64,000 nt of DNA, from positions 23,501 through 87,500 of the forward strand of contig NZ_JAJCXB010000027.1 in assembly GCF_020564935.1 (NCBI RefSeq), written 5' to 3'. The stretch comes from Streptomyces pinistramenti (GTDB lineage Bacteria > Actinomycetota > Actinomycetes > Streptomycetales > Streptomycetaceae). Of this stretch, positions 1-9,551 are shown one piece after another. Below the pieces are notes generated by a model. It saw only the letters and a list, made by a program, of their open reading frames with translations. It was not told the DNA's origin and ran no database searches. Position 1 is the stretch's first letter; every line of letters starts with the position of its first letter. The translations under genes and the position numbers were made by a program.

Positions 1-144
1 GTCGTAGGCCTCGGGAGAGACCCTGACGAGAGCGGTGTCGAGGACGTGTACGAACAGGAAGAAGAAGATGAGGACGCCAGTGACTCGATGAGCCACCCAG
101 GACCACATGCCTTCCCGGCCGCGGTACAGCGTTCCAGCCGGCAC
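1..144 (-). CDS. sdhC: Succinate dehydrogenase cytochrome b subunit (N-terminal part)
   Basis: Only the first 48 codons are in the window; the gene runs off the left edge. The GTG start at 144 has a GGAGGG ribosome site about 8 bases upstream. The peptide opens with a short polar stretch, then a heme-b membrane-anchor segment containing WVAHRVTGVLIFFFLFVHV, with the conserved S/A-H-R-x-T-G motif and a His in the first membrane helix. This matches the SdhC anchor of complex II, which passes electrons from succinate to quinone in the cytoplasmic membrane. The remaining sdh genes should lie to the left, outside the window. Confidence 0.88.
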   Translation of the reverse strand, partial: MPAGTLYRGREGMWSWVAHRVTGVLIFFFLFVHVLDTALVRVSPEAYD

Positions 145-324
145 GGAAAAACCCTCCGGGAGCGGGGATTGGGGCCTGCCGGCTTCTCTGTCGGTCTGGC
201 CCGGCCGGGTACGGTCCACCGGCCCTGGCCATCGTAGCGACGCGCTGTCGGTTCCTTACGCCGGGGCCCTTAGGTGTGATCAAACAGGCACCAACGGGCT
301 ATCACACAAGTGCGAATCAGGATG

Positions 325-1203
325 TTATGGACATTCGGCCGTAAGGCGTGACAGTCGGCCGCGGACCAGACGGCGCAGCTCGTCCGCGGTGACCGCGCGC
401 TCCTCGTCCGGGTCGTTCCCCAGCCGGGTGCGGATACCGGCCAGCATCTGGTCCAGTCGCTCCTCGTCCTGGTAGTCGTCGAGGCAGATGACGAAGGCGT
501 GCCGGAAGCGGCGCTCGTACTCGGCGTGCGCGGCGCGCAGGGCGGTGTGGGCGGCGAGGATGCCGGGGCCCGTGGCGACCGGCAGCGGCAGCGGGGTGGC
601 CGACTCGGCGGCGAGCGCCTCGTCCAGATCGGCCGGGGTGAGGTCGTAACACGCCTCGTCGGACGCGGCGAGCAGCGCGCCCAGGTCGGGATAGGGCCGG
701 TGCTCGGCGATCCGCGCGACCCACCTGCGGCTGCCGCAGCAGGACGGCAGCGCGGCCCTGGCGGCGTCCGGCGGCAGGGCGTTGAAGGCGACCGGTTCCG
801 CGGTGTCCGAAAGTGGCGGGAGCGGGCCGGGGCTCTGCGAGGGTATGCCGCGCCGCGGAGCGTGGGACAGATGCAGCGTCGTCGGCCGGGCGGCCGGAAT
901 GTCGCCGGACAGCGTGGGCTCCTCGGACGGGACGGACGGGACGGGGGCGCGCCGGGTGGGTGCCGGGCGCGGGACCTGAGGTGCGTCGACGGGTGCGATG
1001 CGGACTGCTGACGGAAGCTGGACGGGCGGCGTACGGATCCCGGACGGGTACGGAAGCGGAGGTGGGAGCCGTGACGACTGGTGTGCGGCGCGCGGCCCCG
1101 GAGCGATTCCGGCGGTCCGGGAGCCCGGTGCGCGGGCTGCCGAACGGCGACGCCACCGTAACGACGAGCGTCGGGCACTGTCCGACGGATGCGCGGTTTT
1201 CAC
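325..1203 (-). CDS. OHCU-decarboxylase-like protein, catalytic motif not seen
   Basis: The C-terminal ~165 residues read as the 2-oxo-4-hydroxy-4-carboxy-5-ureidoimidazoline decarboxylase fold. There is a FNALPPD opening, a CCGSRRWV helix, HRPYPDLGALLAASDEA, and a closing block EYERRFRHAFVIC...RTRLGNDPDEE. The family normally has a catalytic His in an H-P-R-[IL]-G motif between these blocks. Here that stretch reads ALAAESATPLPLPVATG, so the catalytic His appears absent. The only in-frame start I find is the GTG at 1203, which adds about 110 Pro/Arg-rich low-complexity residues; the true start may differ or be unconventional. No ureide-pathway genes are adjacent, so a role in urate breakdown is doubtful. 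Confidence 0.6.
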   Translation of the reverse strand: MKTAHPSDSARRSSLRWRRRSAARAPGSRTAGIAPGPRAAHQSSRLPPPLPYPSGIRTPPVQLPSAVRIAPVDAPQVPRPAPTRRAPVPSVPSEEPTLSGDIPAARPTTLHLSHAPRRGIPSQSPGPLPPLSDTAEPVAFNALPPDAARAALPSCCGSRRWVARIAEHRPYPDLGALLAASDEACYDLTPADLDEALAAESATPLPLPVATGPGILAAHTALRAAHAEYERRFRHAFVICLDDYQDEERLDQMLAGIRTRLGNDPDEERAVTADELRRLVRGRLSRLTAECP

Positions 1204-1329
1204 CCGGATGAGAGACGTTTCACGTGGGCGGTGGACGGCTGCCGGAGTGGTGATCCTGCGTTTCCGCAGCGTGCGCCGTCAATGCCGCGCACTTTCCATG
1301 TCTTCGCCCCGAAAAGTGAGGATTGCACG

Positions 1330-3090
1330 ATGTTGAACCCGAGCCGGCCGAGGCGCCCCGAATGGCCGAAAGCGGCACCACGGGCCCAGCGGACCCCCAC
1401 CCCGGTCCCGGACAAACCTTCAGGAACGGCGCGCACAACGCATTCCCCTCGATCCCGCGCCGCCCTCCCCGTCGCCCTGCTGGCCTCCGCGCTGACGCTG
1501 ACCGGCTGCTCGAACGCCGCCGACGCCGATCCCCCCGGCAACACCGGATCCCCGCCGTCCGCCGCCCCCACCCCCACCTGGAAAGCGGTGACCGGCAAGC
1601 CCCGCACCATCCCCGCCGTACGGGACTTCCGACCGGCCGACGGGCGCGGCTGGCGGCCCTCCAAGGGTGCGCGGATCGTGGTGCCGGCCGGCGAGAAGAG
1701 CACCGTCGCCGACGAGGCCCGGCTGCTCGCGCAGGACCTCGGCGGCATCCCGGTGGTCTGGGGCAAGCAGACCGTACGGCCCGGCGACATCGAGCTGAAG
1801 CTCGCGGGCAAGGGCGGCAAGGCGCCCGAGCAGCTGCCGGACAACGCCCCGGCCCGCTCCACCGCGGACGAGGCGTACACCCTCACCGCCCGCAGCACCC
1901 GGCTCACCCTCAGCGCCCCCACCGACGCCGGCATCTTCCAGGGCACCAGGACCGTCAAGCAGGCCGTGCACGCCGCGGGCGGCCTGCCCGAGGGCACCAT
2001 CGAGGACCGGCCGGACCGGCTGCAGCGCGGCATGCTGCTGGACAACGCCCGCAAGCCGTTCGACGCGCAGTGGATCGAGGCCAGGATCCGCGAGCTCGGC
2101 GACCTCAAACTCAACCAGCTCCAGCTGCACTTCTCCGACGACCAGGGCTTCCGCATCGAGAGCGACAGCCACCCGGAGATCGTCTCCAAGGACCACCTGA
2201 CCAAGGCCCAGGTCCGTCACCTGCTGAAGGTGGCGCAGTCCCGGCACGTCACCGTCATCCCGGAGATCGACTCGCCAGGACACCTGGGCGCGGTGCTCGA
2301 CAAGCACCCCGACCTCCAACTCCGCAACGCCCGGGGCACCGTGCTGCGCGGCGCCATCGACATCTCCAAGCCCGCCTCGGCCAAGCTCGTCGACGACCTG
2401 CTGCGCGAGTACGCCTCGCTGTTCGGCTCGCCCAAGGGCGCCCCCGCCTACTGGCACCTCGGCGGCGACGAGTACCAGGCGCTGATGGTCTCCGACCCCG
2501 CCGCCTCGTACCCAGGGCTCGCGCAGGCCGCGCGGAAGAAGTACGGGCCGCAGGGCACCATCGAGGACCTGGCGACCGGCTGGCTCAACGACCGTCAGAA
2601 GACGGTGGAGAAGGCCGGCAAGAACCGGATCGAGGCGTGGAACGACGGCTTCTTCCCGGACGCGAAGGTCAAGGCCGACAAGAACCGTACGGTCGGCTAC
2701 TGGACCGGCAAGGAGATCGGCAAGCGCGACCCCGCGGAATTCCTGCGCGAGGGCCGCAACCTCGTGAACCTCAACGACGAGTACCTCTACTACGTCCTGG
2801 GCGAGCCCAACGAGTTCGTCTACCCGACCGGTGAACGCATCTACCGCAGCTGGACCCCGGCGGTGCTGCGCCACACCTCGCCCGTGAACGTCCCGAAGAG
2901 CATGACCGGGCCCGACCGGATCCAGGGCGCGCGGTTCGCGATCTGGTGCGACCTGGCCGGATCGCAGACCCCGGAGCAGATCGCGCGCGGGATCCGGATG
3001 CCGCTCGCGGCGCTGGCACAGAAGGTGTGGGATCCGCGGACCCCCGCGATGAGCTGGGCGGACTTCCGGACGCTGGCCGACAAGGTGTGA
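1330..3090 (+). CDS. Secreted GH20 beta-N-acetylhexosaminidase lipoprotein
   Basis: A 586-residue exported glycosidase expected to remove terminal GlcNAc or GalNAc from chitin- or wall-derived sugars outside the cell. ATG 1330 is preferred, with GAGG about 9 bases upstream. The first ~35 residues are a positively charged leader, followed by a hydrophobic core ending in a lipobox (LTGC), so the mature protein is probably membrane-tethered. A GH20b-type N-terminal domain covers roughly residues 90-230. The catalytic barrel follows, with LHFSDDQGFRIES and the signature HLGGDEYQ; Asp380-Glu381 is the conserved catalytic pair of the substrate-assisted mechanism. It stands alone with its own terminator downstream. 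Family is certain; the exact substrate is not. Confidence 0.9.
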   Translation: MLNPSRPRRPEWPKAAPRAQRTPTPVPDKPSGTARTTHSPRSRAALPVALLASALTLTGCSNAADADPPGNTGSPPSAAPTPTWKAVTGKPRTIPAVRDFRPADGRGWRPSKGARIVVPAGEKSTVADEARLLAQDLGGIPVVWGKQTVRPGDIELKLAGKGGKAPEQLPDNAPARSTADEAYTLTARSTRLTLSAPTDAGIFQGTRTVKQAVHAAGGLPEGTIEDRPDRLQRGMLLDNARKPFDAQWIEARIRELGDLKLNQLQLHFSDDQGFRIESDSHPEIVSKDHLTKAQVRHLLKVAQSRHVTVIPEIDSPGHLGAVLDKHPDLQLRNARGTVLRGAIDISKPASAKLVDDLLREYASLFGSPKGAPAYWHLGGDEYQALMVSDPAASYPGLAQAARKKYGPQGTIEDLATGWLNDRQKTVEKAGKNRIEAWNDGFFPDAKVKADKNRTVGYWTGKEIGKRDPAEFLREGRNLVNLNDEYLYYVLGEPNEFVYPTGERIYRSWTPAVLRHTSPVNVPKSMTGPDRIQGARFAIWCDLAGSQTPEQIARGIRMPLAALAQKVWDPRTPAMSWADFRTLADKV

Positions 3091-3125
3091 GCGGGCGGCG
3101 GCCCCGGACCAGGAAGGCGCGTGGG

Positions 3126-3167
3126 ACGGCCGGGGCCGCCACCCCCCACAGGAGAGGCCCCGGCCGT
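3126..3167 (+). terminator. Hairpin terminator after the GH20 gene
   Basis: Perfect 12-bp arms (ACGGCCGGGGCC and its complement) flank an 18-base loop, 35 bases after the hexosaminidase stop. No U-tract follows, as is usual in high-GC actinobacteria. Confidence 0.65.
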
Positions 3168-3479
3168 CGTTCACGGAGGGGCCGGCGAGGGCCCCTATTC
3201 GATACAGCGCCGGACGGCCCGAAAGCGTCACAGGGGGTGTGGGCGGGGGCACCGCTCGTGGTCTGGACGGCGGCCGTGCCGGGCCCGTAACGTGCCACGG
3301 CCCGGCCCGGGTGCGGAGCCGATGACCAGGCGGGTTACCGTCAGCGGGAACATCCGGGTTACCGGCGGTTCCGGGGGCGCCGCGAGCTGCGGTGGGCCGC
3401 CCGGCGCCGTGGTGAGCGGGGAAGCAGTGAATCGGCAAGGACCGGGCAGCGGACGTTCCGCATGCGACAGGATGGATCC
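3168..3479 (+). promoter_or_regulatory. Leader region of the ECF sigma operon
   Basis: A gene-free stretch holding two exact copies of CGGGTTACCG (3329-3338 and 3353-3362, 24 bp apart). Between and after them lies GGGAAC (3344-3349), then 16 bases, then GTTCC (3366-3370). GGAAC-N16-GTT resembles an ECF-type promoter, so the sigma factor downstream may transcribe its own gene. The direct repeats are a candidate operator. This is pattern reading only. Confidence 0.35.
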
Positions 3480-4331
3480 GTGCGAGGGGACGACATTCAG
3501 CCGGACGACAGCCGGCTGACCGTTGCCGTGCAAGCGGCACAGGACGGTGACGAAGCGGCGTTCCGCGTCGTCTACCGTGCCGTACATCCCCGACTTCTCG
3601 GATATGTACGGACGTTGGTGGGTGAAGCGGACGCGGAGGATGTCGCCTCCGAAGCCTGGCTGCAGATCACCCGCGATCTCGCCCGCTTCAGCGGAGACGC
3701 GGACCGGTTCCGCGGCTGGGCCGCCCGCATCGCCCGCAACCGTGCGCTCGACCACATACGGATGCGCGGCAGGCGCCCCGCGACCTGCGGCGACGAAAGC
3801 GAACTCGCCGATACGCCCGCCGCGTCCGACACCGCGGGCGAGGCACTCGAAGCCCTCGGCACCGGCCGCACCCTCGGGCTGATAGCCCGTCTCCCGCAGG
3901 ACCAGGCCGAGGCCGTCGTGCTGCGGGTGGTGGTCGGACTCGACGCCAAGAGCACCGCCCAGGTCCTCGGCAAGCGGCCCGGCGCGGTACGGACCGCGGC
4001 CCACCGCGGACTGCGCAGGCTCGCCGAAATGCTCACCGGCGACCCCGGCACGGACGACGCCACGGAAGCGGCGGCCAACGGCGCGCAAGCGCCCTGCGAC
4101 GGCCCGGCACCCGGCGCGAACGGCACCTCACCCGCCCCGCCCGGCGCCCCGGGCAACAGCACGGAACAGCGCGCAGGCACCCCGTCCGACCGGCCGGAAC
4201 GCGGTCCGCGCGGGGGTGGTGGAACGATGGGCGGGGTGCCCGCACAGGGACGAAGACGCCGGGACGGCGTCGCGGAATCGTACGTACCCGGTGTGACGGA
4301 AACGGCCGCGCGAACGCAGAAGGACATGTGA
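3480..4331 (+). CDS. ECF-family RNA polymerase sigma factor
   Basis: A 283-residue sigma factor with region 2 at about residues 20-95 (AAFRVVYRAVHPRLLGYVRTL, then DAEDVASEAWLQI and RFRGWAARIARNRALDHIR) and region 4 at about 125-185 (LPQDQAEAVVLRVVVGLDAKSTAQVLGK with a helix-turn-helix). The last ~90 residues are Pro/Gly/Thr-rich and disordered-looking. GTG 3480 is chosen because AGGA sits about 9 bases upstream; ATG 3462 in the same frame lacks a good ribosome site. The stop overlaps the start of the next gene by one base (TGATG), so the two are translationally coupled, the usual arrangement for an ECF sigma factor and a membrane partner. Confidence 0.85.
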   Translation: MRGDDIQPDDSRLTVAVQAAQDGDEAAFRVVYRAVHPRLLGYVRTLVGEADAEDVASEAWLQITRDLARFSGDADRFRGWAARIARNRALDHIRMRGRRPATCGDESELADTPAASDTAGEALEALGTGRTLGLIARLPQDQAEAVVLRVVVGLDAKSTAQVLGKRPGAVRTAAHRGLRRLAEMLTGDPGTDDATEAAANGAQAPCDGPAPGANGTSPAPPGAPGNSTEQRAGTPSDRPERGPRGGGGTMGGVPAQGRRRRDGVAESYVPGVTETAARTQKDM

Positions 4332-5347
4332 TGGCCGACGACCGGTACAGCTGGCTCGACGACGATGCCGCGGAGCGACTGCTGCGCGGCGAGCCGGTCG
4401 GCTCCACCGCGGGCGACGGCGCCAGGGAACTCGCACAGCTGCTGGACGCCGCGGCGGGCGCGGCCGGACCGGCAGCGTTGCCGGGGGAGGAAGCCGCACT
4501 CGCCGCCTTCCGCACGGCGCAGGCCGGGCCCGGCGGGGCCGGTACGCGGACGGCGGAGATCCGCACCGCTACCGGGGCCGGCCGGCCCGAACGCACCACA
4601 TTCGCCCGCCCGTTCCGGCGCGCCCTGGTCGTGGCGCTGGCGGCCTGCGCCATCGGCGGGGTCGCCGTCGCCGCCGGTACGGGCGTGCTGCCCACGCCGT
4701 TCCGCGGCGGCGGCACGGACCCCGAGCCCGGAGCCAGCGTCTCCGCCGCGGTCACCCCCGGCACCCTGGAGAGCGAGGAGCCCGGCACGGTCCCCGAAGG
4801 CGGTACCCAGTCCCCGGAGACGACGCCCCCCGGCCAGGACCCGACCGACCCGGCGGCCTCGCAGTCACCCGACGTCCCGTCGGGCGGCACCTCGGGACCG
4901 CCCACCCCGGACCACACCCCAGGCGACGGCTCGGGCAAGGACGGCGCCACCGCGGGCTCGGGCAACGGCGGGCAGACCTCGGGCGAGGGCGGGGCCGACC
5001 GGCGTGCCTTCGTCGCGTCGCTCTGCCGCGACTACCAGGCGGGCAAGCGCGGCGAGATGGACCGCGACACCCTCCGGCGCCTCGAACGCGCCGCCGGCGG
5101 CCCGGCCAAGATCCACGCGTTCTGCCGCGCCTACCTCAAGAAGTACCCCGCCGGGTCCGGCTCGGGCAGCCACCCGGGCAACGGCCAGAACGGCGGCCAG
5201 AACGGCGGCCACGACGAGGACGACGACCACCACCCGACCCCCGGACCGGGCTCCACCCCAGGTCAGAGCGGGGGCACCGGATCGCCCGAGCCCTCCGGCA
5301 GCACCACCGTGCGGGCCCCGAGCCTCCCGGCGCTCCGTAAGGTGTGA
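4331..5347 (+). CDS. Single-pass membrane protein coupled to the ECF sigma factor
   Basis: 338 residues: a cytoplasmic acidic N-terminus (DDRYSWLDDDAAERLLRGEP), one membrane helix at about 95-118 (ALVVALAACAIGGVAVAAGTG), then a long Pro/Ser/Thr/Gly-rich outer region. A compact island near 220-265 (FVASLCRDYQAGKRGEMDR ... FCRAYLKKY) carries two Cys. No zinc-binding anti-sigma motif (HxxxCxxC) is visible. The overlap with the sigma gene and the topology suggest a regulator of that sigma factor, but this is context, not homology. The tail after 270 is rich in Gly, Asn, His and Asp. The alternative GTG at 4328 only adds one residue. Confidence 0.7.
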   Translation: MADDRYSWLDDDAAERLLRGEPVGSTAGDGARELAQLLDAAAGAAGPAALPGEEAALAAFRTAQAGPGGAGTRTAEIRTATGAGRPERTTFARPFRRALVVALAACAIGGVAVAAGTGVLPTPFRGGGTDPEPGASVSAAVTPGTLESEEPGTVPEGGTQSPETTPPGQDPTDPAASQSPDVPSGGTSGPPTPDHTPGDGSGKDGATAGSGNGGQTSGEGGADRRAFVASLCRDYQAGKRGEMDRDTLRRLERAAGGPAKIHAFCRAYLKKYPAGSGSGSHPGNGQNGGQNGGHDEDDDHHPTPGPGSTPGQSGGTGSPEPSGSTTVRAPSLPALRKV

Positions 5348-5620
5348 CGTTTTTTCGGCCCCCGGCGCAGTACTGAATGAAGCCGACTGGTCATCGGCTG
5401 CGCGCAGGCCCGGGTTCCCCCCGTACCCACGGCTTCGCGCACATGGCGCGGGCGGGGCACGTTCCCCCGGCCCTGCCCGCGCCCCCCACTTCCCCCGGTA
5501 CCTCCGGCACCCCCGCCGTCCCGGTGTGCGCCGTGCCGCCCCTGCGGGCACGCTGGGAATGCGGCCCCGGCACGTCGCCCCGCACGGAGCGCCCCGGCCG
5601 TCCGGCAGGAGGCGGGAGGC

Positions 5621-7219
<1,599 letters not shown>

Positions 7220-7231
7220 GGGGAGCGCCAC

Positions 7232-7894
7232 GTGCAAGGCGACGGAGGGGAGTTCGGGCAGGTGGGACGTGGGATCGGCGGGGATCCCGGCGAGGCGCTG
7301 GGCCGGTTCGCCGGAGTGCTGGGGGCGAGCTGTCCCGAGGGGCGGACCGAGCTGCGCGGCTCCCTGGCGTCGGGCACGTACGACCGCTTCAGCGACATCG
7401 ACCTGCGGTGGACGGTCCCGGGTGAGCGGTTCGCCGCGCTGGTCGCCGGTGTGGGCGACCAGCTGGGGCGGGCGCAGCCGCTGCTGACCGCGCGCAGCGA
7501 TCCGGACTTCCATGGCAGCGCCGACCGCAGGCTGCTGACCTACTTCTTCCGTGACCTGCCGCTGTTCCGGCGGCTGGATCTGGAGATACGGGCCGCAGGT
7601 CCCGCCCGGCCGCCGGCTCCGACGGGCGGTGGCTGGCCGCCTCCGGTGAGCGCGCTGGCCAACGCGGTCGGCGCGGTCAAGGCGGTCCGCAGGGGCCGTC
7701 CCGACGAGGTCGTCCGCGGGCTCCTGGACCGCGGCTTCGCGCGTACGGGCTCGGCGGAGCGGGCCTGCGGGGCGTGGGCGGCGGACCTGCTGCGTCTGGT
7801 GGCGGCCGCCGAGCGGACCGGGCTCGACGCGGACCCGGGCGCGTGGGCGCTGGCCGCCCGGGTCCGCGATCTGGTGACCTGTGAGCTGACCTGA
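7232..7894 (+). CDS. Pol-beta-superfamily nucleotidyltransferase-like protein
   Basis: 220 residues with the minimal nucleotidyltransferase signature near residues 43-57: GSLASGTYDRFSDIDLR, i.e. G-S then D-x-D metal ligands. A helical region follows, with LANAVGAVKAVRRGRPDEV. The GTG start has GGGGGAGC 8 bases upstream, and the gene begins 12 bases after the mutase stop, so the two are probably cotranscribed. It resembles the predicted small-molecule or toxin-antitoxin MNT-type transferases, but no HEPN partner is adjacent. The substrate is unknown and a link to the mutase is not evident. Confidence 0.6.
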   Translation: MQGDGGEFGQVGRGIGGDPGEALGRFAGVLGASCPEGRTELRGSLASGTYDRFSDIDLRWTVPGERFAALVAGVGDQLGRAQPLLTARSDPDFHGSADRRLLTYFFRDLPLFRRLDLEIRAAGPARPPAPTGGGWPPPVSALANAVGAVKAVRRGRPDEVVRGLLDRGFARTGSAERACGAWAADLLRLVAAAERTGLDADPGAWALAARVRDLVTCELT

Positions 7895-7907
7895 TCCGGG
7901 ACTGCGT

Positions 7908-7913
7908 CAAACT
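7908..7913 (+). promoter_or_regulatory. Possible -10 box for a leaderless start
   Basis: CAAACT ends 6 bases before ATG 7920. That spacing would put the transcription start on the start codon, as at several other genes in this window. Confidence 0.3.
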
Positions 7914-7919
7914 GGTCTC

Positions 7920-8132
7920 ATGTCGTCACCCCGCCGCGCGTGCCCCGTCTGCACCCGAGAGATCGCCGTTGTCGGCGGCCGCTTCGCCCGTCACGACCCG
8001 CCGGGGCGGCGGACGGTGCTGGAGCTGATCTCCTGCCCGGGGTCGCGCCGGATCGCCCCGATGATGGCTCCGGCGGAGAAGCTCTTCGATCCGGAAGAGC
8101 CGCCGATTCCCGGTCAGCAGCCGCTGTTCTGA
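7920..8132 (+). CDS. Small conserved-looking Cys-containing protein
   Basis: 70 residues: ACPVCTREIAVVGGRFARHDPPG near the N-terminus, a middle LELISCPGSRR, and a Pro-rich end. CPVC plus a later Cys suggests a small zinc-ribbon-like knuckle, with only three Cys visible. No Shine-Dalgarno sequence is obvious, and a CAAACT -10-like box 6 bases upstream suggests a leaderless mRNA. Function unknown. It is convergent with the GntR-type regulator next to it. Confidence 0.6.
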   Translation: MSSPRRACPVCTREIAVVGGRFARHDPPGRRTVLELISCPGSRRIAPMMAPAEKLFDPEEPPIPGQQPLF

Positions 8133-8163
8133 GGCGGGACCTGTAGGGCCGCCGCCGCTTCAA

Positions 8164-8865
8164 CTACGGTGCCAGGACGTCCAGTTCAGCCATCGCGCCC
8201 ACCGTGATCTCCCGCGTCAGCGACTCGGCCCGCGCCGCGTCGCCGACCCGTACCGCCTCCGCCACCTGCACGTGCAGGGAGACCGCGGCGGGGTCGGGGT
8301 CGGTGAACATCACGTGGTGCTGGGTGCGGCCGGTCAGTACCGCGGCGACCACGTCGCCGAGCCGCGCGAACATTTCGTTGCCCGACGCGGTCAGCACCAC
8401 ATGGTGGAAGGCCATGTCGTGCACCAGGTATCTGTCGAGCTGCTGGCCGCGTGAGGTGGCGACCATGCCCATGGCCTGCTCGGTCAGGTCGGCGCACTGT
8501 TCGGGGGTGGCGTGGATGGCCGCGAGACCGGCCGCGACCGGTTCGACGGCCGAGCGCAGCACGGTCAGGGAGCGGAGCTGGCGGGGGCGGTCCCGGCCGG
8601 CCAGGCGCCAGCCGATCACCCTCGGGTCGTAGACGTTCCACTCCTCGGTGGGGCGGACGGTGACGCCGACCCGGCGGCGGGATGCCACCAGTTGCATGGA
8701 CTCCAGGACGCGGATGGCCTCGCGGATGACCGTGCGCGAGACGTCGAAGCGCTCTTCGAGTTCGTCGGTGCGCAGGACCGTGCCCGGAGGGTAGTCGCCC
8801 GCGGTGATCGCCGGACCGAGGGATTCGAGCACCCGTCCGTGCAGTCCCTTCCCCTGGTTCTCCAT
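8164..8865 (-). CDS. GntR/FadR-type repressor of the gluconate module
   Basis: 233 residues with a winged helix at about 10-75 (LGPAITAGDYPPGTVLRTDELEERFDVSRTVIREAIRVLESMQLV) and an all-helical FadR/FCD ligand domain (LRSAVEPVAAGLAA ... HDMAFHHVVLTASGNEMFARL) holding the metal-binding D-x3-H...H pattern. It is divergent from gluconokinase, and the pair with GntP is the standard layout of a gluconate-responsive repressor. TAGGGT (8872-8877, complement) lies 6 bases before the ATG, so the message may be leaderless. The effector (gluconate or 6-phosphogluconate) is inferred from the neighbours. Confidence 0.85.
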   Translation of the reverse strand: MENQGKGLHGRVLESLGPAITAGDYPPGTVLRTDELEERFDVSRTVIREAIRVLESMQLVASRRRVGVTVRPTEEWNVYDPRVIGWRLAGRDRPRQLRSLTVLRSAVEPVAAGLAAIHATPEQCADLTEQAMGMVATSRGQQLDRYLVHDMAFHHVVLTASGNEMFARLGDVVAAVLTGRTQHHVMFTDPDPAAVSLHVQVAEAVRVGDAARAESLTREITVGAMAELDVLAP

Positions 8866-8997
8866 GGGATCACCCTACTTTCCGGGCCGGGCGCCGTTAA
8901 GTATGACGTTTTCGCCACAAGGTCTTGAATAAGTCGTACCTAATGGGTTTCAGTGGGGTGTCATACCGAGGTCGAAGAAGACAGCGAGGTACACGGG
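8866..8997. promoter_or_regulatory. Divergent gluconate control region with inverted heptamers
   Basis: Between the regulator and the kinase lie GTATGAC (8901-8907) and its exact complement GTCATAC (8960-8966), with a one-mismatch copy GTCGTAC at 8933-8939. The region is AT-richer than its surroundings. These are plausible half-sites for the FadR-type repressor on two divergent promoters. Confidence 0.4.
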
Positions 8998-9507
8998 ATG
9001 AGCACGCCCCACGTCATCGTCGTGATGGGAGTGGCCGGCACCGGCAAGACGACGATCGGCCCGCTGGTGGCCGCCGAACTGGGTGTGACCTACGCCGAGG
9101 GCGACGACTTCCATCCCCCGGCCAACATCGCCAAGATGTCGGCCGGCACCCCGCTCGACGACACCGACCGCGGCCCCTGGCTGGACGCCATCGGCGCCTG
9201 GGCGCACGCACGGGCCGGCCAGGGCGGCGTGGTCAGCTGCTCCGCGCTCAAGCGCCGCTACCGCGACCGGCTCCGCGCCGCCGCACCCGGCCTGGTCTTC
9301 CTGCACCTGACCGGAGACCGCGCGCTGATCGAAGCGCGGATGACCGAACGACAGGGGCACTTCATGCCCACCGCGCTGCTCGACTCGCAGTTCGCCACCC
9401 TCGAACCGCTCGGGCCCGACGAGCGCGGCGTCTGCGTGGACGTCAGCGGCACGCCCGAAGAGATCGCCGCACGGGCCGCCGACGCGCTGCACGCTCCGGC
9501 GGTCTGA
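8998..9507 (+). CDS. gntK: Gluconokinase
   Basis: 169-residue P-loop kinase that converts gluconate to 6-phosphogluconate for the pentose phosphate pathway. The Walker A motif MGVAGTGKTT is at residues 10-19. The family signatures AEGDDFHPPANIAKMSAGTPLDD, SCSALKRRYRDRLR and ERQGHFMPTALLDSQFATLE are all present, and the length is typical. GAGG lies about 10 bases before ATG 8998. It is followed 45 bases later by the permease, giving a two-gene uptake and phosphorylation operon divergent from its repressor. Confidence 0.95.
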   Translation: MSTPHVIVVMGVAGTGKTTIGPLVAAELGVTYAEGDDFHPPANIAKMSAGTPLDDTDRGPWLDAIGAWAHARAGQGGVVSCSALKRRYRDRLRAAAPGLVFLHLTGDRALIEARMTERQGHFMPTALLDSQFATLEPLGPDERGVCVDVSGTPEEIAARAADALHAPAV

Positions 9508-9551
9508 GCCGCCGAGGGCCTCCCTCCCCTTCCCCCCTTCAAGGAATCGCC

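Noticed and set aside
1420..3540. Long minus-strand open frame of about 700 codons opposite the hexosaminidase
   Set aside because: Low-complexity Ala/Gly/Arg translation with no domain; a high-GC shadow of the GH20 gene.
8925..9551. Upstream extension of the GntP frame
   Set aside because: It overlaps gluconokinase in another frame and has Arg-rich nonsense translation; GTG 9552 has a ribosome site.
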